From Paenibacillus caui (GTDB lineage Bacteria; Bacillota; Bacilli; Paenibacillales; Paenibacillaceae), in the NCBI RefSeq assembly GCF_019904135.1, contig NZ_JAIOGQ010000002.1:62001-126000 (forward strand): a DNA stretch of 64,000 bases, given 5' to 3'. Made by a program: the position numbers and the translations under genes. A model generated the notes under the pieces. It saw only the letters and a list, made by a program, of their open reading frames with translations, ran no database searches and was not told the DNA's origin. Each line of letters starts with the position of its first letter. Position 1 is the first letter of the stretch. Below are positions 52,431 through 60,179 of this stretch, piece after piece.

Positions 52431-53258
52431 ATGACCCATCATAGACCTAGTAGAACGGCCCTTTTCATTGCCCTGTTGCTCGTCTTTTTGATTACTGGCC
52501 GAACCGCTGCGGAGGAGCCTCCGCAAACACAAACGCATAAAGCGGATCCTCCTTCTTTTGAGCAATCTGAAGCACATACGATGACACTGGCCGAGCTGAG
52601 ACGAAAATATTCGGATACGTTCAAATTTCGGGGGCCCCGCACAAAAGAGGTCGCCTTAACCTTTGATGATGTGCCGGATCCGAGATTCACGCAGCAAATT
52701 CTGCGAGTCCTGAAATCCAAACAGGTGCACGCAACCTTTTTCATTGTCGGAAACCGGGCCCGCAAGCATCCCGATCTCGTAAAAGCCATTAAAAAGAACG
52801 GCCATGCCATCGGCAATCATTCGTACAGCCACCCTCTATTAAAAAAAATGAGCCTGGCAGACTTTCAGCAGCAGATTTTGAAAACGGAGCGAATCGTGTT
52901 TCGCCTCACCGGCATTAGACCCAAGCTGATCAGACCTCCTTATGGGGAAATTAACGAGGAACAAGTCAAATGGGCGAAGCAAAATGGCTACAAAATTGTA
53001 AACTGGAATGTGGATTCGCTGGATTGGAAAGGAATCGGCAAGGAAGAAGTCAAGCATAATGTGCTCAGCCAGACCGGGCCCGGTTCAATTATTCTGCAGC
53101 ATGCGGGAGGCGGAATTGGTACGGACCTCAGCGGTACAATCGCAGCGCTGCCCGACATTATTGATGAACTGAAATCGCGCGGCTACCAATTCGTAACCGT
53201 TCCCGAGCTGCTCAACACTTCCGAAGGCAAAACCACAGCCTCAAGCATACAGCGTTAA
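52431..53258 (+). CDS. Polysaccharide deacetylase, secreted, with altered motif 1
   Basis: 275 residues from ATG 52431 behind AAAGGAGAGAGAGCAGAC; 11 codons upstream in frame are rejected. A signal peptide (residues 1-28, ALFIALLLVFLITGRTAAE) precedes a short linker and the NodB domain: motif 1 TFDDVPDP, motif 2 NHSYSHP, motif 3 RPPYGE, motif 4 WNVDSLDW and motif 5 ILQHAGGG. The usual motif 1 is TFDDGP; here Gly is Val, but both Asp and the His ligands are present, so it may still be active. Substrate likely peptidoglycan or wall polymer. Terminator follows. Confidence 0.9.
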   Translation: MTHHRPSRTALFIALLLVFLITGRTAAEEPPQTQTHKADPPSFEQSEAHTMTLAELRRKYSDTFKFRGPRTKEVALTFDDVPDPRFTQQILRVLKSKQVHATFFIVGNRARKHPDLVKAIKKNGHAIGNHSYSHPLLKKMSLADFQQQILKTERIVFRLTGIRPKLIRPPYGEINEEQVKWAKQNGYKIVNWNVDSLDWKGIGKEEVKHNVLSQTGPGSIILQHAGGGIGTDLSGTIAALPDIIDELKSRGYQFVTVPELLNTSEGKTTASSIQR

Positions 53259-53267
53259 GCATAGCAA

Positions 53268-53322
53268 AGGGGCTATCCTTTGAAGCAGCTTATGCTGGTT
53301 GAAGGAATAGCCCCTATTTTAT
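53268..53322 (+). terminator. Terminator after the second deacetylase gene
   Basis: AGGGGCTATCCTT pairs with AAGGAATAGCCCCT, followed by ATTTTAT. It also serves as a barrier for the convergent LysM-3D gene. Confidence 0.85.
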
Positions 53323-53332
53323 AAGCCGTTTG

Positions 53333-54007
53333 CTAGTCCAGAACGTACAATTTGATATCCTGGATGCCGAAGGTGCGGACCTTGCTCGGGGAACCGGGAA
53401 TGAAAATGTCGATCCGATTTCCTTTAATGGCGCCCCCTTGATCCCTGGCGGTAGCCACAAAGGCATTTTGGGGCAGGCCCGAGAACTGATGTCCCGTTAC
53501 CAGCACCTTGGTTCCCATAGGGATTACCTTCGGATCAACGGCAATTGTACCGAGCTGAAGCGGATTGCCGAAGTAATCGACAGCTCCCCATTTTCCGTTC
53601 TCGCTTGCCGCCGAAGAATAGGCCGTAGCCTTCACATTGATCGTTTTGGAGTAGTTAAATGTCTTGCCCCAGGCTTGTACCACATTGTTATCGCTAAAAA
53701 CTTTTAGTGAGGAAATATTGGCTAGCGGGGCTGTAGTGCCTGTGCCTGCAGCTTGTCCGGGAATGGTCAGCTTCAGCCCTTCATAAATATTGGTGGGCCG
53801 GACGGAAGGATTGGCCTTGACCAACGCATCGACTGACATGCCGTAACGTTTGGACAACAGGTAAAAAGTATCGCCCTCTTTTGCCGTATAATTCGATCCG
53901 GCGTATGCCGGCATCGCCTGAAGCGAGACCGAAATGCCGAGCACGAGTGCTGCCGTTGTTCCAATAAATGATTTACGGGCTTTTGCGAAAGTGGAAATCC
54001 ATGACAT
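53333..54007 (-). CDS. LysM-3D domain cell-wall protein (YocH-like)
   Basis: 224 residues. A signal peptide of about 36 residues ends in AYA|GS. LysM (about residues 38-84: YTAKEGDTFYLLSKRYGMSV, NIYEGLKLTIPG) binds peptidoglycan. After a linker, the C-terminal 3D domain holds YSSAASENGKWGAVDYFGNP, GTIAVDPKVIPMGTKVLV and ATARDQGGAIKGNRIDIFIP; the three Asp that give the domain its name are present. Members are muralytic (YocH, YabE) or germination-like proteins. YocH is a WalR target in Bacillus. Two sites that resemble WalR half-sites lie upstream. Confidence 0.9.
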   Translation of the reverse strand: MSWISTFAKARKSFIGTTAALVLGISVSLQAMPAYAGSNYTAKEGDTFYLLSKRYGMSVDALVKANPSVRPTNIYEGLKLTIPGQAAGTGTTAPLANISSLKVFSDNNVVQAWGKTFNYSKTINVKATAYSSAASENGKWGAVDYFGNPLQLGTIAVDPKVIPMGTKVLVTGHQFSGLPQNAFVATARDQGGAIKGNRIDIFIPGSPSKVRTFGIQDIKLYVLD

Positions 54008-54087
54008 GAATATGTAACCTCCTGAGCCTGCGGAACATTGATTCTTATGCCCGCTTTAAGCATGACAATAGAAATATATCACAATTT

Positions 54088-54114
54088 TGTAACCAATGGA
54101 TAAGAAATTGTTAC
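54088..54114. promoter_or_regulatory. WalR-like half-sites upstream of the LysM-3D gene
   Basis: TGTAAC (54088-54093) and TGTTAC (54109-54114), each matching TGTWAH, are 21 bp apart start to start, two helical turns. The Bacillus WalR box has two such hexamers 11 bp apart. The site lies about 80-110 bp upstream of the gene, on the opposite strand. Confidence 0.4.
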
Positions 54115-54138
54115 CATTTTGAAATAATATGATCAGGT

Positions 54139-54166
54139 TGTGTATATAATTTATATTATGTAAACT
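54139..54166 (+). repeat. dif-like 28-bp site
   Basis: The right end is TTATGTAAACT (54156-54166), and by my memory about 21 of 27 bases match the B. subtilis dif sequence, best in the right half and centre. It lies 130-160 bp upstream of the LysM-3D gene. Either an Xer site or part of a regulatory region. Confidence 0.5.
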
Positions 54167-54175
54167 TAAAGCGCA

Positions 54176-54210
54176 CAAAAGACGACCCGACTAGGAAAGT
54201 CGGATCGCCC
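54176..54210 (-). terminator. Terminator of the amino-acid ABC operon
   Basis: Minus strand GCGATCCGACT pairs with AGTCGGGTCGTC, with mismatches, and TTTTG follows. Near the stop of the ATPase gene. Confidence 0.7.
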
Positions 54211-54239
54211 ATTTGCGTGCGAATGCTTTTATACGATTT

Positions 54240-54962
54240 CTACAGCACCTTGCTTAGAAAATCGCGGGTGCGCGCCTGCTGCGGATTCCCAAACAGCTGC
54301 TCCGGCGAGCCCTGTTCGATAATTTTGCCCCCGTCCATAAACAGGATCCGGTCGCCCACTTCTTTGGCAAAGCCCATCTCATGGGTGACAATCACCATGG
54401 TCATGCCCTTTTCGGCCAGCTTCTTCATCACGTCCAGCACTTCTCCGACCATTTCCGGGTCAAGCGCCGAAGTCGGCTCATCGAAAAGCATCACATGCGG
54501 TTCCATAGCCAGCGCTCTTGCGATCGCGATCCGCTGCTTTTGTCCCCCGGACAGCTGGGAAGGATAAGCATCCTTCTTATCTTCCAGTCCAACCGTCTTG
54601 AGCAGATCGAGCGCGATTTTCTCTGCCGTGCTCTTGTCCATCTTTTTTACCTTGATGGGAGCCAGTATAATATTCTCCATTACGGATTTATGCGGGAACA
54701 AGTTGAAATGCTGAAACACCATCCCCATTTTTTCCCGCGACTTGTTGATGTCGTACTTCTTGTCCGTGATCAGTTGATCTTCGAAGCGGATTTCGCCCGA
54801 AGTCGGCACCTCCAGCAGATTCAGACAACGCAGAAAGGTGCTTTTCCCGGAGCCGCTTGGTCCGATCAGCACGACTACTTCTCCTTTGACAATATCCAGA
54901 TCGATGCCTTTCAGAATTTGCAGCTGACCGAAGCTTTTATTCAAATTTCTAACGTTTATCAC
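54240..54962 (-). CDS. Polar amino-acid ABC transporter ATP-binding protein (GlnQ-like)
   Basis: 240 residues. Walker A is [17 protein letters not shown], the signature [19 protein letters not shown], Walker [21 protein letters not shown] and the H-loop [11 protein letters not shown], typical of the PAAT ATPases such as GlnQ and HisP. It overlaps the permease gene by 14 bp and is the last gene in the operon. Substrate specificity (glutamine, arginine or cystine) cannot be decided from the ATPase. Confidence 0.93.
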   Translation of the reverse strand: MINVRNLNKSFGQLQILKGIDLDIVKGEVVVLIGPSGSGKSTFLRCLNLLEVPTSGEIRFEDQLITDKKYDINKSREKMGMVFQHFNLFPHKSVMENIILAPIKVKKMDKSTAEKIALDLLKTVGLEDKKDAYPSQLSGGQKQRIAIARALAMEPHVMLFDEPTSALDPEMVGEVLDVMKKLAEKGMTMVIVTHEMGFAKEVGDRILFMDGGKIIEQGSPEQLFGNPQQARTRDFLSKVL

Positions 54963-55611
54963 GGTTCATCAGCTTCCTTTCAAACACGCCGAGAATTTTG
55001 GACAGCATAAATGTCAAAATAAAATACATGATGGCGGCAATCAAATACGGCGTCATGGCGTCATAAGTGATCGTAGTGATGGTATAGGTCTGGTAAATGA
55101 TTTCGGCGGCACCGATCACATACACAATTGAAGATTCCTTAATGATCGTAATAAACTCGTTGCCAATGGCGGGCAGTACATTTTTCAGCGCTTGAGGAAG
55201 AACAATGTATCGCATCGTCATGCCGCTGCCCATACCGAGAGAACGGGCTGCTTCCGTCTGCCCTCTGTCCACTCCCTGTATACCGGCGCGGAATATTTCA
55301 GCTAGATAGGCAGAGCTGTTCAGGATCAGCGTGATCGCACCCGATTCGAGTACGCTAAACTCCAAATGGAACTGCGTTGCAAAACCATAGTGTATAATGA
55401 GCAGCTGTACCAGCATCGGAGTGCCCCGCAGTATTTCCACCCATGCCGTTCCGATGAATTTCAAAATCCGCCAGCGTGACATTCTGAGCAGCGCGATAAA
55501 GATCCCGACTATAAAGCCGCCCAGCACCCCGATGGCCGCCAGCAGCAGCGTATATTGAAGTCCTGACAAAAAATAGCTCCGGTATTCCCAGAACATTTCA
55601 AATAATTTCAT
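54949..55611 (-). CDS. Polar amino-acid ABC transporter permease
   Basis: 220 residues with about five membrane segments. The HisM-type signature is present: [40 protein letters not shown] near residue 50, and the EAA-like loop [40 protein letters not shown]. It forms a homodimer channel with the ATPase. There is a terminator between it and the binding-protein gene upstream, so its transcript level is likely lower. Confidence 0.93.
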   Translation of the reverse strand: MKLFEMFWEYRSYFLSGLQYTLLLAAIGVLGGFIVGIFIALLRMSRWRILKFIGTAWVEILRGTPMLVQLLIIHYGFATQFHLEFSVLESGAITLILNSSAYLAEIFRAGIQGVDRGQTEAARSLGMGSGMTMRYIVLPQALKNVLPAIGNEFITIIKESSIVYVIGAAEIIYQTYTITTITYDAMTPYLIAAIMYFILTFMLSKILGVFERKLMNRDKR

Positions 55612-55656
55612 CCATCAATCATCCCTTTCCGAAAATTATAGTGTATCCGTCCCCTC

Positions 55657-55695
55657 AAAAAAAACAGAAAATAGCGAGGGTCCGCTATTTTCTGT
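55657..55695 (-). terminator. Intercistronic terminator between binding-protein and permease genes
   Basis: Minus strand ACAGAAAATAGCG pairs with CGCTATTTTCTGT around GACCCT, with a run of eight T. It lies between the stop of the binding-protein gene and the permease start, so most transcripts would stop here and read-through would set permease and ATPase levels. Confidence 0.9.
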
Positions 55696-55717
55696 AAACA
55701 CAAACCGTTTAACTTAA

Positions 55718-56569
55718 TTATTTCTGTTCTGCAAGCTCATTTGCTTTCTGCACAAACTGATCAATCAAATTGTCCTTTTGAAGCCGTTCCAATGTCGTAT
55801 TCACCTGGTTCAGCAACTCGGTATTGCCCTTCTTCACGCCGATGACATAACCTTCATCCTCGGTAACCGGCTTCGCAGCCGTAATCGCAAGTCCCTGAAC
55901 ATTTTTAACAAAAGATTCAGCTACAGGCCCTTCGATAATTGCCGCATCGACGCGCCCCGATTTCAGCTGCATAATAATATCCGAGATTTTGGCGAGCTTA
56001 GTCAGCTTTGCATCTTTGATTTCTTTAGCCATATCCTCCTGTATAGATCCGGTTTGAACCCCGATCTTCTTGCCTACCAGAGATTCCATCGTCGCGTATT
56101 TGTCCTTGTCGCCTTCCAGAACGACGACGGCTTGTTCAGCCTTGTAATAGATATTGGACAGGTCTACTTCCTTGGCCCGTTCAGGCTTTGGGCTTAGCCC
56201 GGAGATGACCAGATCCACGCGTCCGCTCTTCAGCTCGTTCAGCAAAGAGGTGAACTGCATATCCTTGATTTCAAGCTCGGCTCCCAAATCCTTGGCGATC
56301 TCATTCGCAATATCAACGTCAAAGCCGACAATTTGATCTTTGCCGTCCGCCGACTTGATATGGAACTCATAAGGCGGAAAGTCTGCGCTCATGCCGACAA
56401 CCAGTTTTTTCGAAGCTGCGCTTTCTTCAGGCGCGCTGCTTGCGCTGGTGCCGGTTTTGCCTCCTGCATTTGCACTCGCACCGCTGTTATTCTTATTTTG
56501 ACCGCAAGCAGCGAGGAGGCTCACGGAAACAAGCAGGCAAATCGTCAGTAAACTCCATTTTTTCATCAT
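55718..56569 (-). CDS. Amino-acid ABC transporter substrate-binding lipoprotein
   Basis: 283 residues, ATG behind CAGGGAGAGAAACAA. A lipoprotein signal ends in SLLAACGQ (Cys22). After an Asn/Gly/Ser-rich linker, SBP family 3 domain: MSADFPPYEFHIKSADGKDQ, VGFDVDIANEIAKDLGAELE, LVISGLSPKPERAKEVDLSN, YYKAEQAVVV, VGVQTGSIQ-like GVQTGSIQEDMAKE and EDEGYVIGVKKGN. Lead gene of the importer; strong expression is favoured by the terminator behind it. Confidence 0.93.
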   Translation of the reverse strand: MMKKWSLLTICLLVSVSLLAACGQNKNNSGASANAGGKTGTSASSAPEESAASKKLVVGMSADFPPYEFHIKSADGKDQIVGFDVDIANEIAKDLGAELEIKDMQFTSLLNELKSGRVDLVISGLSPKPERAKEVDLSNIYYKAEQAVVVLEGDKDKYATMESLVGKKIGVQTGSIQEDMAKEIKDAKLTKLAKISDIIMQLKSGRVDAAIIEGPVAESFVKNVQGLAITAAKPVTEDEGYVIGVKKGNTELLNQVNTTLERLQKDNLIDQFVQKANELAEQK

Positions 56570-56801
56570 TTGTTTCTCTCCCTGTTGTATATAATAAATT
56601 AATTAGCAGCAGGACTAATTATAGGACAAACCGTATAGTTATGCAAAGTGTTTTCAGTAATAATTTTTTCACAAATTCACAAATTAGTGTCATTTTACAT
56701 TGATTGTTATTAACATGAGCTGGCCAAAGAATCTGAATCTTTTGATTCATTCTGCCCTGCCCATGGTTAATGAATTGCTATACGTTTCTGGAGGTGATCA
56801 G

Positions 56802-58547
56802 ATGCAGTTGGAAGCATTTTACCATGTTTCCCGGGATAAATGGGCCTATGCATATGATCCCGAAACCATTCATTTGCGCGTTCAGACCAAACGGGACGAT
56901 GTGGATCAAGTGCTCGTCTGGACAGGGGACAAATACGACTGGGATGGGACGTTTAAGGAGCTGCCGATGGAAAAAGCGGCTCATGACGACATGTTCGACT
57001 ATTGGGAAATCGAAGTGCGTCCGGCCTTCAAACGATTGTCCTACCTCTTCAAGCTGATCGACGGCATGAAAACGGTATACGCCAATGACAAGGGGCTTCA
57101 TGATGATCCCCCGTATCCGCCGGGCGGCAACTATGAATTTGCCTATATCCATGAAATTGATGTTTTTAAAGTGCCGGAATGGGCCAAAGAAGCCGTTTTT
57201 TATCAGATTATGCCTGAACGTTTTGCCAATGGGGATCCTTCGAACGATCCAGCAGGGACACAACCCTGGGGCGGAAGACCTGAAATCGATAACTTTTTCG
57301 GCGGGGATCTGCAGGGCGTGCTGGATCATTTGGATGATCTGTCGGACCTTGGCATCAACGCCATTTATTTTACCCCTTTATTTACTTCCCCATCCTATCA
57401 CAAGTACGATACCGTTGATTATAATCATGTCGATCCGCACTTTGGCGACAACCAGCTGCTTCAAAGAGTAGTGCAGGCCTGCCACGAAAGAGGAATCCGC
57501 GTCATTCTGGACGCTGTGTTCAACCACTGCAGCGAGCTTTTTCCGCCGTTTCAGGATGTGCTGAAGCATGGGGAACGCTCTCGATATGCCGGATGGTTCC
57601 ATGTCAACGAGTTTCCTCTGCAGACGAGAAACGGCATTCCAACCTATGATACTTTTGGTTTTTATGCCAATATGCCCAAATTCAATACCGCCCATCCCGA
57701 AGTAAAAACATATTTGCTGAGCGTCGCCGAGTACTGGATCAAGGAAGTGCAGCTGGACGGCTGGCGGCTTGATGTCGCCGATGAAATCGACCATCATTTC
57801 TGGCGTGATTTCAGAAAAGTCGTCAAGGAGGCCAATCCCGAGGCGTATATCGTGGGCGAGGTTTGGAGCGATTCGCTGACCTGGCTTCAGGGAGATCAGT
57901 TCGACTCCGTCATGAACTATCCCTTCTCGGACAAAGTGCTTGAATTCTTTAACGGCGGCATGGACGGCTACAGCTTTGCGAACTCCATGGGAGCCCTGCT
58001 CATGCGTTACCCTCACCAGACCAACGAGGTTATTTTCAATATGCTGTGCAGCCATGATACGCCCCGTTTGCTCTACAGGCTGGGCCATGACAAAAGGAAG
58101 CTCAAGCTTTCGGTTGTGTTTCTGTTTACGTATATGGGCACGCCTTGCATTTTCTATGGGGATGAGGTCGGACTGACCGGTTACGGCGATCCGGACTGCC
58201 GCAAATGCATGGAATGGGATCGGTTCAGACAGGATTGGGAGCTGCATGACTTCTACAAATTAATGATCGCCCTCCGCAAAAAACATGCAGCCCTCCGCAA
58301 AGGACGATTTCGTTTCCTGCAGGCCGAGAAGTATGACCCGTGCATTATTTATGAGCGAGCCGACGACAAAATACATTTTACAGTCTGGATGAATAATACA
58401 AATGAGCACCAAACGTTATGCCATCCGATCGAGACTGGCGATTGGCGCGACGCCCTGACGGAAGAGCCTGTCTGGCCCTATGACGGAATGATGAATATCG
58501 GGCTTGATCCGTTCGGATACCGCATTTTATATCGGATAATCAAATAG
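56802..58547 (+). CDS. Neopullulanase / cyclomaltodextrinase-type GH13 enzyme
   Basis: 581 residues from ATG 56802 behind TCTGGAGGTGATCAG; the 34 codons further upstream lack support. An N-terminal CBM34-like domain (residues 1-120) precedes the (beta/alpha)8 barrel. GH13 residues: nucleophile Asp324 in DGWRLDVADE, acid/base Glu353 in IVGEVWSDS and Asp419 in CSHDTPR, close to neopullulanase (328, 357, 424). EAVFYQIMPERFANGDPSND and WGGRPEIDNFFGGDL are typical of subfamily GH13_20. No signal peptide, so it cleaves cyclodextrins, maltodextrins or glycogen-derived dextrins in the cytosol. It adjoins the glycogen genes, on the opposite strand from glgA. Confidence 0.93.
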   Translation: MQLEAFYHVSRDKWAYAYDPETIHLRVQTKRDDVDQVLVWTGDKYDWDGTFKELPMEKAAHDDMFDYWEIEVRPAFKRLSYLFKLIDGMKTVYANDKGLHDDPPYPPGGNYEFAYIHEIDVFKVPEWAKEAVFYQIMPERFANGDPSNDPAGTQPWGGRPEIDNFFGGDLQGVLDHLDDLSDLGINAIYFTPLFTSPSYHKYDTVDYNHVDPHFGDNQLLQRVVQACHERGIRVILDAVFNHCSELFPPFQDVLKHGERSRYAGWFHVNEFPLQTRNGIPTYDTFGFYANMPKFNTAHPEVKTYLLSVAEYWIKEVQLDGWRLDVADEIDHHFWRDFRKVVKEANPEAYIVGEVWSDSLTWLQGDQFDSVMNYPFSDKVLEFFNGGMDGYSFANSMGALLMRYPHQTNEVIFNMLCSHDTPRLLYRLGHDKRKLKLSVVFLFTYMGTPCIFYGDEVGLTGYGDPDCRKCMEWDRFRQDWELHDFYKLMIALRKKHAALRKGRFRFLQAEKYDPCIIYERADDKIHFTVWMNNTNEHQTLCHPIETGDWRDALTEEPVWPYDGMMNIGLDPFGYRILYRIIK

Positions 58548-58599
58548 AACGCCCTATAAAGCGTAGCCCATCCTTTTGGATGATACTCCTCTTTACCCG

Positions 58600-58642
58600 A
58601 AAAAAAGGGACTGCCCCACCGGAAGATCTATCTTCGTGGGGC
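58600..58642 (-). terminator. Terminator of the glgBA operon
   Basis: Minus strand GCCCCACGAAGA pairs with TCTTCCGGTGGGGC and is followed after AGTCCC by a run of seven T. It may act on both strands, since the GH13 gene converges. Confidence 0.7.
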
Positions 58643-58672
58643 AACCCCGTATGTGCTCCCGAATAACCGACA

Positions 58673-60106
58673 TTACCTGTCGGTTATTTTGTTGTAAATC
58701 TCTGTGTATTTTCCGGCTGAGACGTTCCAGCTGTAATCTCCGGAAAATGCGTTTTTGGCGACTTTCTTCCAATGCTCGGGAAGATGGTAGAAATGAACGG
58801 CCCGGCGCAGCGTATGCAGCAAATCGTGCGCATTGTAATGCGTGAAAGTAAACCCGTTGCCCTCTCCGCTAAACTCGTTATACGCCTTCACCGTATCGTT
58901 CAAACCTCCGGTTTCACGGACAATCGGGATGCTGCCATAGCGGAGTGCGAGGAGCTGGCTGATGCCGCATGGTTCAAATTTGGACGGCATCAGGAACATG
59001 TCGCTTCCCGCGTAAATACGGCGGGATAAGCCGTCGTCAAACGTAATGATCGCAGCCAGCTTGTGCGGCTGTCGATAAGCCGCTTCCCGGAACCAATGCT
59101 CGTAGTGCGGATCGCCGGTTCCCAGAATGACAAACTGAACATCGTTGAAATAAAGCAGCTCATCCAGAATCCGCATGACAAGATCCAGGCCCTTCGGTTC
59201 AACCAGCCGCGTCACCATGGAGATAAGCGGCGTATCCGGAGCTTCCGGCAGACCGAGCTCCTTCTGCAATTCGACCTTATTCACGCGCTTTTTGGCCAAA
59301 TTACTGCGGTAGGTCGTATTCAGCGCTTTATCCGTTGCGGGATTATACAGCTTCGTGTCAATTCCGTTCACGATGCCTGACAGCCGGCCGTTCAGCGAAC
59401 GAAGCAGGCCGTCCAGTCCATATCCGTAATAAGGCGTCTTTATTTCCTCCGCATAGGTCGGGCTTACGGTTGTAACATGATCGGCATACACAAGTCCCGC
59501 TTTCATGTAGCTTACATTTCCGTAATATTCGATGCCGTCAGGCGTGAAATATTCGTTCGGCAGGCCTAGCAGGTCGCCCAGCACCACATAAGGAAAAATC
59601 CCTTGATACAGCAAATTATGTACCGTAAACACCGTCTTGATTCCTTGATAAAAGGGGTTATGGCCGTAGTGATGGCGAAGCATCAGCGGAACCGGACCTG
59701 TGTGCCAATCGTGGACATGAATAACGTCAGGCCGGAAATCAATCACAGGCAGAATTTCCAGCACCGCGCGGCTGAAAAAGGCAAAGCGCTCGCCGTCATC
59801 GCCGTGTCCGTAAATACCGTCACGCCCAAAATAATATTCGTTGTCGATGAAATAGACCGGTATTCCTTCATAGGTCAATTTTTCAATGCCGCAATACTGT
59901 TCTCTCCACCCTACATAAGCAGTCGTGGTCGCCAAATGCTCCATGCCTTGTTTGAAAGAATCCGGAATACTCCGGTACTTGGGCATCACGATTCTGATGT
60001 CATGCCCTTCCTTCAGCAGCGCTTTTGGCAGCGCGCCGATCACATCTGCCAGCCCCCCTGTTTTGACAAAAGGGCTTCCCTCTGCCGCGGCGAATAAGAT
60101 GTTCAT
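58673..60106 (-). CDS. glgA: Glycogen synthase (ADP-glucose)
   Basis: 477 residues, ATG behind AAAGGAGGAGACTTGGA. GT5 family: N-terminal KTGGLADV with ADP-glucose-binding Lys15, DVIHVHDWHTGPVPLML, GIVNGIDTKLYNPATDK, and C-terminal MPSKFEPCGISQLLALRYGS (the EPCGxxQ motif) and VRETGGLNDTVK. It elongates alpha-1,4-glucan from ADP-glucose made by GlgC. It lies 73 bp after glgB on the same strand. The product is branched by GlgB. Normal length. Confidence 0.95.
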   Translation of the reverse strand: MNILFAAAEGSPFVKTGGLADVIGALPKALLKEGHDIRIVMPKYRSIPDSFKQGMEHLATTTAYVGWREQYCGIEKLTYEGIPVYFIDNEYYFGRDGIYGHGDDGERFAFFSRAVLEILPVIDFRPDVIHVHDWHTGPVPLMLRHHYGHNPFYQGIKTVFTVHNLLYQGIFPYVVLGDLLGLPNEYFTPDGIEYYGNVSYMKAGLVYADHVTTVSPTYAEEIKTPYYGYGLDGLLRSLNGRLSGIVNGIDTKLYNPATDKALNTTYRSNLAKKRVNKVELQKELGLPEAPDTPLISMVTRLVEPKGLDLVMRILDELLYFNDVQFVILGTGDPHYEHWFREAAYRQPHKLAAIITFDDGLSRRIYAGSDMFLMPSKFEPCGISQLLALRYGSIPIVRETGGLNDTVKAYNEFSGEGNGFTFTHYNAHDLLHTLRRAVHFYHLPEHWKKVAKNAFSGDYSWNVSAGKYTEIYNKITDR

Positions 60107-60179
60107 TCCAAGTCTCCTCCTTTCAAATGGTCCCGAGGCCTTATCTTATGCCTCGTTAAGTATGCTCCATCCTGGTTGA

